Assembly: GCF_017303275.1 (NCBI RefSeq)
Contig: NZ_JAFKOJ010000001.1
Span: 310,001 to 374,000 of the forward strand
Direction of reading: 5' to 3'
Origin: Bacillus sp. NTK034
GTDB lineage: Bacteria; Bacillota; Bacilli; Bacillales; Cytobacillaceae
DNA: 64,000 bases
A program made the translations under genes and the position numbers. Shown one piece after another: positions 51,269-59,788 of this stretch; the first letter of the stretch is position 1, and every line of letters begins with the position of its first letter. A model generated the notes under the pieces. It worked only from the letters and a program-made list of their open reading frames with translations, had not been told where the DNA came from and did no database searches.

Positions 51269-51290
51269 AAGCAGGCAGATGCCTGCCTTC
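51269..51290 (+). terminator. Weak hairpin after the 66-residue gene
   Basis: GCAGGC and GCCTGC with a 4-base loop; the following run is CTTC, so termination is doubtful. Confidence 0.4.
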
Positions 51291-51311
51291 AAGCTGCCGA
51301 ACATTAGCCTA

Positions 51312-51341
51312 TTGACAATAAAAGCCAGAAGCTTATATACT
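51312..51341 (+). promoter_or_regulatory. Promoter of the ABC-F gene
   Basis: -35 TTGACA (51312-51317), 18 nt, -10 TATACT (51336-51341). Transcription would start near 51348, giving a leader of about 250 bases before the ABC-F start. Confidence 0.72.
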
Positions 51342-51426
51342 ACAATCAAATAGTTTGAAAGGATGATTTAGGGGCATGAAGTTATAATCTTATTTTTTCT
51401 GGTATCTTTTTATATTAAAAAGTTTA

Positions 51427-51600
51427 ACCCGGAGAACATAGGATTAGTGTGCCCTTTTTTAGTCATCCCTTATCGGAACTGACATTTTTAATATTTGTCT
51501 GTAAGCGGATCAAATTTTATTTAGGCGCGCATTTTTTATGTATTTGCACCATTTCTAATGATGGGTGCACAATCCTCTCCGGGTAAGGGGAGGTTTTTTT
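51427..51600 (+). promoter_or_regulatory. Transcription attenuator in the ABC-F leader
   Basis: CCTCTCC-GGGTAA-GGGGAGG (51574-51593) followed by seven T is an intrinsic terminator directly before the start codon, and its 3' arm is also the ribosome site. Upstream, ACCCGGAGA (51427-51435) and GGATT (51441-51445) are complementary to TCTCCGGGT (51576-51584) and AATCC (51571-51575), the terminator's 5' arm and loop. Pairing of the distant arms would dissolve the terminator. A further hairpin TGCACC/GGGTGCA lies at 51545-51570. This is the layout of antibiotic-induced ABC-F leaders such as B. subtilis vmlR. Confidence 0.82.
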
Positions 51601-53379
51601 ATGTGTGCAAATAAACGTATAACTAACAATCAGAACAATAATAATCTGCGGATTCTCATGGCCAGGGATCTTCAAAAGTCATTCGGTGATAAAGCGGTGT
51701 TTTCTAATTTGGACTTCGATATTTATCAGAAGGACCGCATCGGGCTTGTTGGCCTAAATGGCACAGGTAAAACTACATTGGCCAATATTTTGTTCGGCAG
51801 TATTCAAATGGATAAAGGCACTATCGAGCGGATGAAGGAGCCATGCAGAATTGGCTTCCTGCATCAATCAGCAGATTATACTGTCAGTGAATTTCATAAT
51901 ATTAACCAATCTTCCGATGAAGAGATTCTTCAGCGGGCAAGTAAGCTGGGCCTTTCAAAACTCAATGAATGGAAGCCGGATAGACTTGATGCTTTGAGCG
52001 GGGGCGAAAGACTGAAGATTTCTTTAGCTAAGGTATGGTCATCAAACCCGGATATGCTGATTTTGGATGAACCTACTAATCATTTGGACTTACAGGGCAT
52101 CGAATGGTTAATTAGCGAAATCAGCAATTTCTGCGGCCCGGTCCTAATCATTTCCCATGACCGTCATTTCCTTGATCAGGCTGTCGGAAAAATTTTTGAA
52201 CTGCAGGAAGGCATCCTCACGATATATCAGGGGAATTACACAGCCTACCGGGAGCAGAAACAGAAAAACTTTGATGAGCAGCTTCATCAATTTAATGTTC
52301 AGCAAAAAGAGATCGAACGGATTGAAAGCCAAATGTCAAATTTAAAAAAATGGTCTGAAAAAGCTCATAGGGAATCAACTAAAGGCGGAAGTCCTTCTGA
52401 GAATAGGCAGATGGGCTTCAAAGAATATCACAGAGTAAAAGCCAAAAAGATGGATCAGCAGATTAAGTCAAAAATGAAAAGGCTTCAACTGGAGCTGGAT
52501 AAAAATAAAGTTGATAAGCCGACAGAAGAAGCGGGCGTACATTTTCACTTTGATTCGTCAGGCAAAAGAGGGAAGAGAATAATCGAAGCTAAAAACCTCT
52601 CAAAAAGCTTTGGCGATCGGACTCTTTTCAAAAATAGCAATTTTTATATCAAGCATGGTGAAAAAATAGGGATTCTTGGAGCAAACGGGGCAGGCAAGAC
52701 CACTTTTATCCGGATGCTTTTGAGTGAGGCATCACCTTCTGATGGAGAACTTTGGGTCAGCAGCACTTTAAAGGTTGCTTATTTGAACCAGGATGTCAAT
52801 GATTTGCCTTTAACAAAAAATGCTGTTGAGGCACTTGATCTCTCCGATCGGGAGCTGATTTTCAAGGCAAGGACTCTGTTAGCGAATTTGGGAATGAAGG
52901 AAGCGAAATTAAATCAGCCGATAGAACAGCTTAGTATGGGGGAGCGAATTAGGGTCAAGCTTACAGACATGCTTTTAAAAGAGTATGATGTGCTAATACT
53001 AGATGAACCGACGAATCATTTGGATTTGCCGAGCAGGGAACAATTTGAAAAAACGCTCAAGGAATTTTCAGGGACGCTCATCATTATTTCTCATGATTTA
53101 TACTTTCTGGAGAAGTTAAGCTCAAGATTACTTGTATTTGAAGAAAATAAAATTACCAGATTTGAAATGGACCTGAAGGAATATCAAATGAAATCCAGAG
53201 CTTCTAAGCAGGAAAAAGATTATGACTCCACGAAAGAGCAAATTATGGTTATAGATAACCGCATCAGTGCGATACTCGGAGAACTCAGTCTGCTTGTTCC
53301 GGGTGACGGCAAATATGCGGAATTGGATAAAGAGTTTAATGGCTTAATAACTGAAAAAAGAAATTTATTAAATCAATAA
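51601..53379 (+). CDS. ABC-F protein, probable ribosome-protection antibiotic resistance factor
   Basis: A 592-residue ABC-F ATPase with two nucleotide-binding domains and no membrane domain: Walker A GLNGTGKTT and GANGAGKTT, signatures LSGGERLK and LSMGERIR, and two Walker B LILDEPTNHLDL. Between them lies the basic inter-domain linker (KKWSEKAHRESTKGGSP and a KKMDQQIKSKMKR-type helix) that reaches the peptidyl-transferase centre in Vga/Lsa/Vml proteins, and a C-terminal helical tail. ATG 51601 is the start: its ribosome site is the terminator's GGGGAGG. The attenuator leader strongly supports a drug-inducible protection role. Which drugs is not evident. Confidence 0.85.
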   Translation: MCANKRITNNQNNNNLRILMARDLQKSFGDKAVFSNLDFDIYQKDRIGLVGLNGTGKTTLANILFGSIQMDKGTIERMKEPCRIGFLHQSADYTVSEFHNINQSSDEEILQRASKLGLSKLNEWKPDRLDALSGGERLKISLAKVWSSNPDMLILDEPTNHLDLQGIEWLISEISNFCGPVLIISHDRHFLDQAVGKIFELQEGILTIYQGNYTAYREQKQKNFDEQLHQFNVQQKEIERIESQMSNLKKWSEKAHRESTKGGSPSENRQMGFKEYHRVKAKKMDQQIKSKMKRLQLELDKNKVDKPTEEAGVHFHFDSSGKRGKRIIEAKNLSKSFGDRTLFKNSNFYIKHGEKIGILGANGAGKTTFIRMLLSEASPSDGELWVSSTLKVAYLNQDVNDLPLTKNAVEALDLSDRELIFKARTLLANLGMKEAKLNQPIEQLSMGERIRVKLTDMLLKEYDVLILDEPTNHLDLPSREQFEKTLKEFSGTLIIISHDLYFLEKLSSRLLVFEENKITRFEMDLKEYQMKSRASKQEKDYDSTKEQIMVIDNRISAILGELSLLVPGDGKYAELDKEFNGLITEKRNLLNQ

Positions 53380-53384
53380 GTGCA

Positions 53385-53421
53385 AAAAGGCGGGCCCTAA
53401 TAAAAATGGGCCCGCCTTCTC
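53385..53421. terminator. Bidirectional terminator
   Basis: AAGGCGGGCCC and GGGCCCGCCTT form an 11-bp perfect stem between the convergent ABC-F and bacillopeptidase genes. Confidence 0.9.
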
Positions 53422-53430
53422 ATCTGATTA

Positions 53431-56400
53431 TTACTGCTTTTTAGTGCTGTTATTTTTCTTTTTCGCATTAATCCACAGTTTGCCTTCTGCTGTTTTGCGA
53501 GTTTCATTGCCGTAAGCATCCGTTACTTTCACTTCAATTTCGGCACCAGGTGCCTTTACATTTGAAGTGGCAGTATAATAGCCGACATATTGGCCTGGGG
53601 AAGTTTCCATCATTGGAAGCTCAGTTGCATTATTCAGCTGTCCCCCGGCATTTGTTAAAGGCATTCTGATGGCAAACGTTGCTTTTAACCCTGGTTCGCT
53701 TTCAAATTCGATTTTTACCGATTCGCCTTTTTTAAGTTCCTTGTCTTCTTCAGGAAGAAGATTTTCTATGACTGGAGCGGTGTATTTAGCATCGACCGTG
53801 ATTGTTTTTTCTTCGGTGTTCTTCGCTTTATCCTGTGCTGTTACCGTTATGGTGTTTTCACCTTCATCCAGCAGGATGCGAAGAGAGTATTCACCATCTG
53901 TAATCATTGCTGCCTGGCCGTTTACTTTAACCCAATCAAGGTTATTGTCCGAAACGGTACCTTTCACAGTGACTGTTTCTTTGTTTGTTTTAGATTTATC
54001 TGCAGGACTTGTTATGGCCAATTCCGGCTTTGTTTTGTCATATATTACTTTTACAGGTTCAGAGGCATCAGTAGATCCTGACTCTGTAGCAGCCTTGGCT
54101 GTAAGAGTATTTTCCCCTTCAGACAGTGAAACTTCACTTGAAAATGTACCTTCTTCAGTTGTTTCTGCTGATGCGATTTCCTCTCCATTATTAAATACTT
54201 TTACAGTAGTTGTAGGAGCTGAAGTACCTTCAACTGTAACCTTCCCTTGGTTTGTGAAGGCTCCGTCAGCTGGAGAAGTGATGACTGGTGCAGTTACTTC
54301 ATAGTTCACTGTGGCACGGATCATGTAGTTTCCTTCATCCTCAGGAGCAGGAGACCATGCTCCGCCTACAAGCTGCCAGCTGCGTCCTGCATTTTCTCCA
54401 TCCTCATCTGTGCCAAGACCAGGAGCATTAGGATTCGGTGCTGATTGGATATATACCAGATAGAAGTCGCCATTTGTAACAATTCCTTCGTCACTAAGAT
54501 CTACATGTGTCCATTCACCGTTTCTTAAGGCTGTCGCTTCAAATGGACCTGCCAGCTTTTTGCCAGGTGCTCCATCTGGTCCGCTTGCATCATATACTTC
54601 CACTTTGAAGTCTGTTCCGCCCGGAGTCGGCCAGCTGGTATCCCAGAAGCGGAATAAACCGCCAGTAACCATCGCGCTGTCATGGCCGGATGCAAGGGAC
54701 ATCTTAACTGCCCATCCGTTTCCGGCATCGTAGAATGCACGTGCATTTTCAGCTGTACCATCATCATATCCGATTTCACCCGGGTATCCGATAAATGGCT
54801 TTAGCTCAATATTTTGCTCTAAAGAAGAGCCGCCTTCGATCGTGATGCTCTGCTCCTTGCTGTAGTAGGAAGGTGCCATAGCTTTCAAAGTGTATGTGCC
54901 TTCGTAGGCTGTGATTGAATATTCACCGTTTTCATTAGTTGTTACTGGCTGTACAGCTGCATCTTCTATTAAAAGAAGTGTAGTATTCGCTACAGGCTCC
55001 CCAGTTGCTTCATTTATCACTATACCTGTGACTGTACCTTTTGGTATTTCCTGAAGGACGAAGTTTGCAGTCGTTTCCCCATCCTGCGGGATATTTACGC
55101 TCTGCGTTTGAGAACGATAACCGTAAGCTTCTGCTTTTACAGTAAAATCGCCGGAAGCATGTGTCATTTCAAATGAACCATTTTGCGGATTTGTAAAGGT
55201 GGATCTGCCTGATTCCAGCACACTTACTTCGGCAGTAAGCGGAAGCAGCACAGGTGCAGGCTGCTGCTGTTTATCATCATCTTTTGCAGGAGCATCCTTT
55301 TCAGGCACAATGCTATCCGGATTTACCTTTTCTTTCTTTAATTCTGCAGATGGTTTATCTTTGCTGATGCCAAGCTGAGCATTACCTGCAGGTTCAACTG
55401 GAGTATCAGATAATTGGACATCGTCGATATACCAGCCTTGCTTCTGTACTGATCCATCGGTAGTTACATTGAATGCTACATAAATTCTTTGTCCTGCAAA
55501 CGCACTTAAATCTACTTCTGCATTAACCCAGTCTGTTGTATTACCGTTTACCCGAAGAGCCTGTTCCCAGTTTTCCATGTCAGTTGAAACGAATACATGG
55601 CCGTAATCATAACGGTTTTCAAGCTCGTGCCACTGCTTGAACTGAAGGTAGGCATTGCCTTCTGGCAGGTCAATAGGAGGCATCTGCAGATTCATGTTTG
55701 CTCTATTTGCATAGTTGCCGTCAAGTTTAGTTGCATATACTTTTTCCCCGGATGCTGCATTTCCAGGACCTGTAGTTGGCATACCCCACTCCCAGCTGTT
55801 TTCCGGTCCATATGAAGTCCAGCCGGCCGGCTGTGATTCAAAGTCCTGAGAATAGCCGATGCTGATTCCAGGTCTTACCGCAACTTCATAGGAGTCAGTT
55901 TCAGTTAAATTTCCGCCAAAATCATTGACCTTCCATTTATAAGTTACTGAAGGTTCGGCGATGTCTTCTCCAGGAATAACTGCCTGGTAGGTACCATCTT
56001 TATAGTTTCCAGCTGTTCTTTCGGCCTCAATGGCTGCCCAGCTGCCGTCAGATTTTAAGTATTCAAGATCAACTCTTGTGACGCTTACATTATCTGATGC
56101 CGTCAATTCAAGTGCAAGATCCATTCCTGCATATGTTTCCTGAGGTGCTTCGTGATTGGCTTGAGGAGCTTCTGAGTCGTCTCCTTCTTTTGCAACCTGG
56201 CCTTTAATTTTTCCAAGGCCGGTCAGTACGGAAGAAACCGCATCGAAGGCATTGACAAGCCCATATCCAAAACCATTATTTGGTGTCTCAGGATAAGTAC
56301 CATTTGTCAATGGAGTAGAGGTAGTCAGTAAAATTTCCTCCATCTCTTCAACAGTCAGACTTGAGTCAACCTGGCGGAGCAGAGCGGCAACTGCAGAAAC

Positions 56401-57768
56401 ATGCGGGCCAGCCATGGAAGTTCCATTCCAGCCGCCTTCATATCCGCTTCCAGGAACTGATGAACGAATATTAACCCCTGGCGCAGATACATCAGGTTTA
56501 ATTTCATCGTATGGTGAAGGTCCCAGCAATGAGAAGCTGCCTAAACCATTATTAATATCTGTCGCACCAGTTGCGAATGATTCCGGGTAGTTAGCCGGTG
56601 TAGCAACAGAACCAGGTCCGCCAGGATTAAACAAAGTTGTGTTTCCGGCAGAGAATTCTGGGAAAATTTCAGCTGCCCGCCATGCCTGAACCATTGGGCG
56701 ATACCACTCATCCAGCCCAGGCCCTCCGCCCCATGAATTATTGACAACATCCGGAGCTTTCTCAGGATGCGGGTTTCCTTCAGCATCCTTTGGAGCTAGA
56801 ATCCATTCACCGGCTTCAAGCAGATCTACGTCAGTTCCTCCGCTTGCAGTGAAAGCTTTTACTGCAATCCACTTCGCACCAGGTGCAACCCCGATTTGAT
56901 TGGCTCCATTGGGCTCGGAACCAACCATTGTTCCAGTTACGTGGGTCCCATGCCCCTGATCATCATATGGTGCTGTCTGGCCTGCAGTGGCATCAAACCA
57001 GCTGAATTCATGTGTTGGAGAATCGGGTTGTGCAGGGGTATAGCCCCGGTATTTTTCTTTTAACGCCGGGTGGTTCCACTGAACACCTGTATCAATGGAT
57101 GCAACGACAGTACCCGATCCGTCGATTCCCATTTCCCATACAGCAGGAGCGCCGACACGGTCAATATTCCACTCTATTGAACTGGTTTCTGCTTGTGTTT
57201 TGAGAGCTTTTTCGGCTTCCTTTACTGGCTTATGAAGCTGTCTTGTTTCGTTTGGAAGGATTTTTTCTACTTCAGGGAACACCGCGATTTGTTCCATAAC
57301 GTCCTTTGTAGCTGTTACTGCAATGGCATTTACGATGTAGAAGGATTGAACATCTTTTGCCTTGCCGTCTTTCTCCTGCTTTTGAAGGAAATCTGTGACA
57401 TGGCCTTGAGTCTCAATTGCTGTAGATCTTAGTGAGGATAGGACTGCAGAGCGTTTCATGTACTTGGATTTAGAGGCTGTCAGTTTTTGGGATGCAGCCG
57501 CTTTTTCAGCTTTCTTGGCTGCTGCTGAAGTATCAGCTTGTTCTTTAAACTTTATCAGGAATGTTACTTTATCTTCTTTATCAAATTGTTTCAGCAATGA
57601 GCTGTTTATTTTGCTTTTTGCTGTCTGAGATGCAGCTTTCTTAACTGAGGTATGCGGAGAGCTCTTACTTTCGGCTGATCCCATGCCTGGGAACATCAGC
57701 GGCAAAATCAGAAAAGCTGTCAGCATCACATAAAGTATGCGATTCAATGATTTTCTTTTTCTTTTCAA
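53431..57768 (-). CDS. bpr: Bacillopeptidase F-like secreted subtilisin-family (S8) protease, multidomain
   Basis: A 1445-residue secreted serine protease, close in length to B. subtilis Bpr (1433). Order: signal peptide (1 to about 32), I9-type propeptide (about 60-180), S8 catalytic domain with Asp226 (SIDTGVQ), His273 (DQGHGTHVTG), oxyanion Asn376 (FSAGNTT) and Ser451 (NGTSMAGPH). Then an FN3-like domain, a MAM/immune-inhibitor-A-like lectin fold (FESQPAGWTSYG to GWYIDDVQLSD), two carboxypeptidase-regulatory-like repeats (GEPVANTTLLL region), and two or three bacterial Ig-like repeats (PVITSPADGAFTNQG, LAITSPADKSKTNKE). The C-terminus is Lys-rich without a sortase motif. Start TTG behind GGAGGG. 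Confidence 0.93.
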   Translation of the reverse strand: MKRKRKSLNRILYVMLTAFLILPLMFPGMGSAESKSSPHTSVKKAASQTAKSKINSSLLKQFDKEDKVTFLIKFKEQADTSAAAKKAEKAAASQKLTASKSKYMKRSAVLSSLRSTAIETQGHVTDFLQKQEKDGKAKDVQSFYIVNAIAVTATKDVMEQIAVFPEVEKILPNETRQLHKPVKEAEKALKTQAETSSIEWNIDRVGAPAVWEMGIDGSGTVVASIDTGVQWNHPALKEKYRGYTPAQPDSPTHEFSWFDATAGQTAPYDDQGHGTHVTGTMVGSEPNGANQIGVAPGAKWIAVKAFTASGGTDVDLLEAGEWILAPKDAEGNPHPEKAPDVVNNSWGGGPGLDEWYRPMVQAWRAAEIFPEFSAGNTTLFNPGGPGSVATPANYPESFATGATDINNGLGSFSLLGPSPYDEIKPDVSAPGVNIRSSVPGSGYEGGWNGTSMAGPHVSAVAALLRQVDSSLTVEEMEEILLTTSTPLTNGTYPETPNNGFGYGLVNAFDAVSSVLTGLGKIKGQVAKEGDDSEAPQANHEAPQETYAGMDLALELTASDNVSVTRVDLEYLKSDGSWAAIEAERTAGNYKDGTYQAVIPGEDIAEPSVTYKWKVNDFGGNLTETDSYEVAVRPGISIGYSQDFESQPAGWTSYGPENSWEWGMPTTGPGNAASGEKVYATKLDGNYANRANMNLQMPPIDLPEGNAYLQFKQWHELENRYDYGHVFVSTDMENWEQALRVNGNTTDWVNAEVDLSAFAGQRIYVAFNVTTDGSVQKQGWYIDDVQLSDTPVEPAGNAQLGISKDKPSAELKKEKVNPDSIVPEKDAPAKDDDKQQQPAPVLLPLTAEVSVLESGRSTFTNPQNGSFEMTHASGDFTVKAEAYGYRSQTQSVNIPQDGETTANFVLQEIPKGTVTGIVINEATGEPVANTTLLLIEDAAVQPVTTNENGEYSITAYEGTYTLKAMAPSYYSKEQSITIEGGSSLEQNIELKPFIGYPGEIGYDDGTAENARAFYDAGNGWAVKMSLASGHDSAMVTGGLFRFWDTSWPTPGGTDFKVEVYDASGPDGAPGKKLAGPFEATALRNGEWTHVDLSDEGIVTNGDFYLVYIQSAPNPNAPGLGTDEDGENAGRSWQLVGGAWSPAPEDEGNYMIRATVNYEVTAPVITSPADGAFTNQGKVTVEGTSAPTTTVKVFNNGEEIASAETTEEGTFSSEVSLSEGENTLTAKAATESGSTDASEPVKVIYDKTKPELAITSPADKSKTNKETVTVKGTVSDNNLDWVKVNGQAAMITDGEYSLRILLDEGENTITVTAQDKAKNTEEKTITVDAKYTAPVIENLLPEEDKELKKGESVKIEFESEPGLKATFAIRMPLTNAGGQLNNATELPMMETSPGQYVGYYTATSNVKAPGAEIEVKVTDAYGNETRKTAEGKLWINAKKKNNSTKKQ

Positions 57769-57827
57769 AAAATTCCCTCCTTGTTTTGTTTAATTCCTTG
57801 AAAAGTGTTTTCTGGCAGAATGAATTC

Positions 57828-57868
57828 AATCACCTCCTAAGGGTATTTTCCAAAAATGGAAAACCCTT
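57828..57868 (-). promoter_or_regulatory. bpr leader: hairpin plus stand-alone Shine-Dalgarno
   Basis: On the minus strand a hairpin (AAGGGT-TTTCCA / TGGAAAA-CCCTT, 57839-57868) is followed at once by AGGAGGTGATT (57828-57838), a near-perfect complement of the 16S rRNA 3' end. The bpr start is about 60 bases further with its own ribosome site. No ATG or GTG is correctly spaced behind it. Together the two elements look like a 5' mRNA stabiliser. Confidence 0.5.
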
Positions 57869-58453
57869 CCGCTAACAAGAACTTTAGCTGAAGATTCAGC
57901 TGGAGATTGTCGAAAAATGAAGTTTGCTGCTGTGGAATGAATAAAATAGCTAGAAGGTTTTAGAGCATTCATAAGGTTACAGTCTTAAAGAATCAACTTA
58001 ATCTGGTTATATCTAGATGAAAAGAATCATTTTCATACGGAAAGATTGGAATAGTAATAATTTTTGGAAAAAATAAGAAAAAGGAGGGAGGCAGTATTTT
58101 CCCAGAATGATAAAATGAATAAAAAGAGGGGGAGCTTTAAAAAGTCGCCATTCATCAAAACCATAGAAAAATAGGAAAACAATTATCTGGAAATGGGTAT
58201 TTTGAAGTGTAACTTTCTCTGAATTTACTTGTTAATTGCAGCCTGAAGAATGGATACAGTGAAAAAGACTCCTTCTTCGGAAATTGTCTAAATCCATACG
58301 ATTGAATCAGAACAATTAGATAAAATAGGATAATTGAATGGGAAATTGGAGATTGGTTTACCTGAAAGTTGAATTGAACATTTTACATAAATATTAGAAA
58401 GGTGTTTCTTTTCTATTTTCCATTCGTCTAATAATACGCGAGGGGGCGCCACA
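57869..58453. other. Long intergenic region between divergent bpr and sigma-factor genes
   Basis: About 585 bases with no convincing gene on either strand. Short frames have neither ribosome sites nor start codons in the right place, apart from an AAAGGAGGGAGG at about 58080-58091 with no good frame behind it. Near the sigma gene, TGTTTC (58403-58408), 16 nt, CGTC (58425-58428) resembles an ECF-type promoter with a poor -35, which may be autoregulated. Confidence 0.4.
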
Positions 58454-58990
58454 ATGGAGAGAATATCGGCAGAAGCATTTGAAGATATATACAGCGAATA
58501 CAGCGATCGAATTTATGGATACATATTTCTTCTCGTGAATGATAAGGAAGTTGCCGAAGATCTGACACAAGACACCTTTATAAAAGCTTATAAATATATG
58601 AGTCAATTTAATGGGGAGTCCCAGATCTTTACGTGGCTGGTCCGTATATCAAGAAATGTTGCCATTGATTATTTGCGGAAAAAAAACAGATTCAAATTTT
58701 TCTCAATTGAAAAATTCCAGCTCGAATCAGATGAAGATACTCCAACAGAGATTATGATAAAGGGTGAAAAAGTTACACTCTTATATGAAGCAATCCGCCA
58801 TTTGAAATTAAGCTATCAAGAAGTGCTGATTTTGAGAAAAATAAAGGAGTTTTCCATCAAGGAAACGGCCGAAATCTTGAATTGGAATGAAAATAAAGTA
58901 AAAATCACCACTTCCAGGGCACTCGCAGCACTAAAAAAAGAATTGCAGAAAAGGGGGGAAATCCATGAAGAACTCATTCGGATTCGATAA
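58454..58990 (+). CDS. ECF-type RNA polymerase sigma factor
   Basis: A 178-residue sigma-70 family ECF factor. Region 2 (about residues 8-78) contains EVAEDLTQDTFIKAYKYMSQF and TWLVRISRNVAIDYLRKK; region 4 (about 110-165) contains LKLSYQEVLILRKIKEFSIKETAEILNWNENKVKI. The next gene overlaps its end by 26 bases and encodes a single-pass membrane protein, the usual anti-sigma arrangement. A CGTC element upstream hints at autoregulation. The subgroup and the inducing stress are not determined. Confidence 0.9.
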   Translation: MERISAEAFEDIYSEYSDRIYGYIFLLVNDKEVAEDLTQDTFIKAYKYMSQFNGESQIFTWLVRISRNVAIDYLRKKNRFKFFSIEKFQLESDEDTPTEIMIKGEKVTLLYEAIRHLKLSYQEVLILRKIKEFSIKETAEILNWNENKVKITTSRALAALKKELQKRGEIHEELIRIR

Positions 58991-59573
58991 TTCTTTTCGT
59001 GAATTAGACCGTATTCCGCGATCGCAAAAGCAAAAGCAGGATAGCCTGCAAAAAATATGGAGTGGAATAGAGGATAGGCCAAAAAGAAAGAAAAATATTT
59101 ATCCGCGATTTTTATCTGCTGCCGCTGTAATTGCTGCTTGTATCATGTTCGCTTTTATTATTTTTCCTGAGGATTCAATGACAAGAGGAAGCGGCAGTGC
59201 AAAAATGCTTGGGAATAGTTTTATCAGTCAAACAGCTATTGCTCTATCAGAAACGGAGAATACGTTCTCTGCTGAAGGAACGTATTCTGCTGAGACTGCA
59301 ACTGTAAAAGATGAAAAGTGGGAAAACGCCGCAAGAAATGCCATAAATTCGGCAAAACCTGCTGAGGCCGTCATTGACTCCAAACCATTATACGATATCC
59401 AATTTATTATTAAAGGCAAAGACCCTGTAAAGGTGAAAGTCTGGAATGAGCATGGTGAGGTATATTTCAAGTCAATGGACAGTGAGATCATGTATGCAGT
59501 TCCTTCTGAAGAAGATGCCATATTTATTGAGTATTTGGAAGCCATTGCGAAAAGCATTCAAAAAACTCCTTAA
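58965..59573 (+). CDS. Probable membrane anti-sigma factor
   Basis: A 202-residue protein with a charged N-terminal cytoplasmic part (about 1-45, basic helix RIPRSQKQKQDSLQKIWSGI), one membrane segment (about 48-67, FLSAAAVIAACIMFAFIIF) and an outside domain ending IEYLEAIAKSI. No zinc-binding HCC anti-sigma motif is present. The call rests on overlap with the sigma gene and topology. Ribosome site AGGGGGGAA within the sigma gene. Confidence 0.7.
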   Translation: MKNSFGFDNSFRELDRIPRSQKQKQDSLQKIWSGIEDRPKRKKNIYPRFLSAAAVIAACIMFAFIIFPEDSMTRGSGSAKMLGNSFISQTAIALSETENTFSAEGTYSAETATVKDEKWENAARNAINSAKPAEAVIDSKPLYDIQFIIKGKDPVKVKVWNEHGEVYFKSMDSEIMYAVPSEEDAIFIEYLEAIAKSIQKTP

Positions 59574-59578
59574 TTCAG

Positions 59579-59600
59579 ACTCCTTTTTAGGGGTTTTTTT
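59579..59600 (+). terminator. Terminator of the sigma/anti-sigma operon
   Basis: ACTCC and GGGGT with a T-rich loop, followed by seven T; six bases past the stop. Confidence 0.7.
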
Positions 59601-59788
59601 ATTAGGTAAAAAGGCATGAAAATTTACATATACCGAGAATTTTTTCAAAATAATGTTTTATCCCTAAATAACAGGGTAGTACTATCTTAGTTGATAAGTA
59701 ATTTAATTGCTGGCCGGTATTTTTCCTTTGCGCAGGGGTTAGGCACATGCTTAAAGCTGAAGATTAAATATTATTTAGGGGGAGCATC

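Noticed and set aside
51374..51484. Leader peptide of about 35 codons in the ABC-F leader (frame with VIILFFLVSFYIKK)
   Set aside because: The frame looks peptide-like but has no ATG, GTG or TTG start, and the nearby ATG at 51376 is in another frame and stops after three codons.
53669..54304. A 211-codon plus-strand frame inside the protease gene
   Set aside because: It is antisense to the Ig-like repeats of bacillopeptidase F, has no ribosome site, and its composition (Val/Ser/Phe) mirrors the complementary strand.
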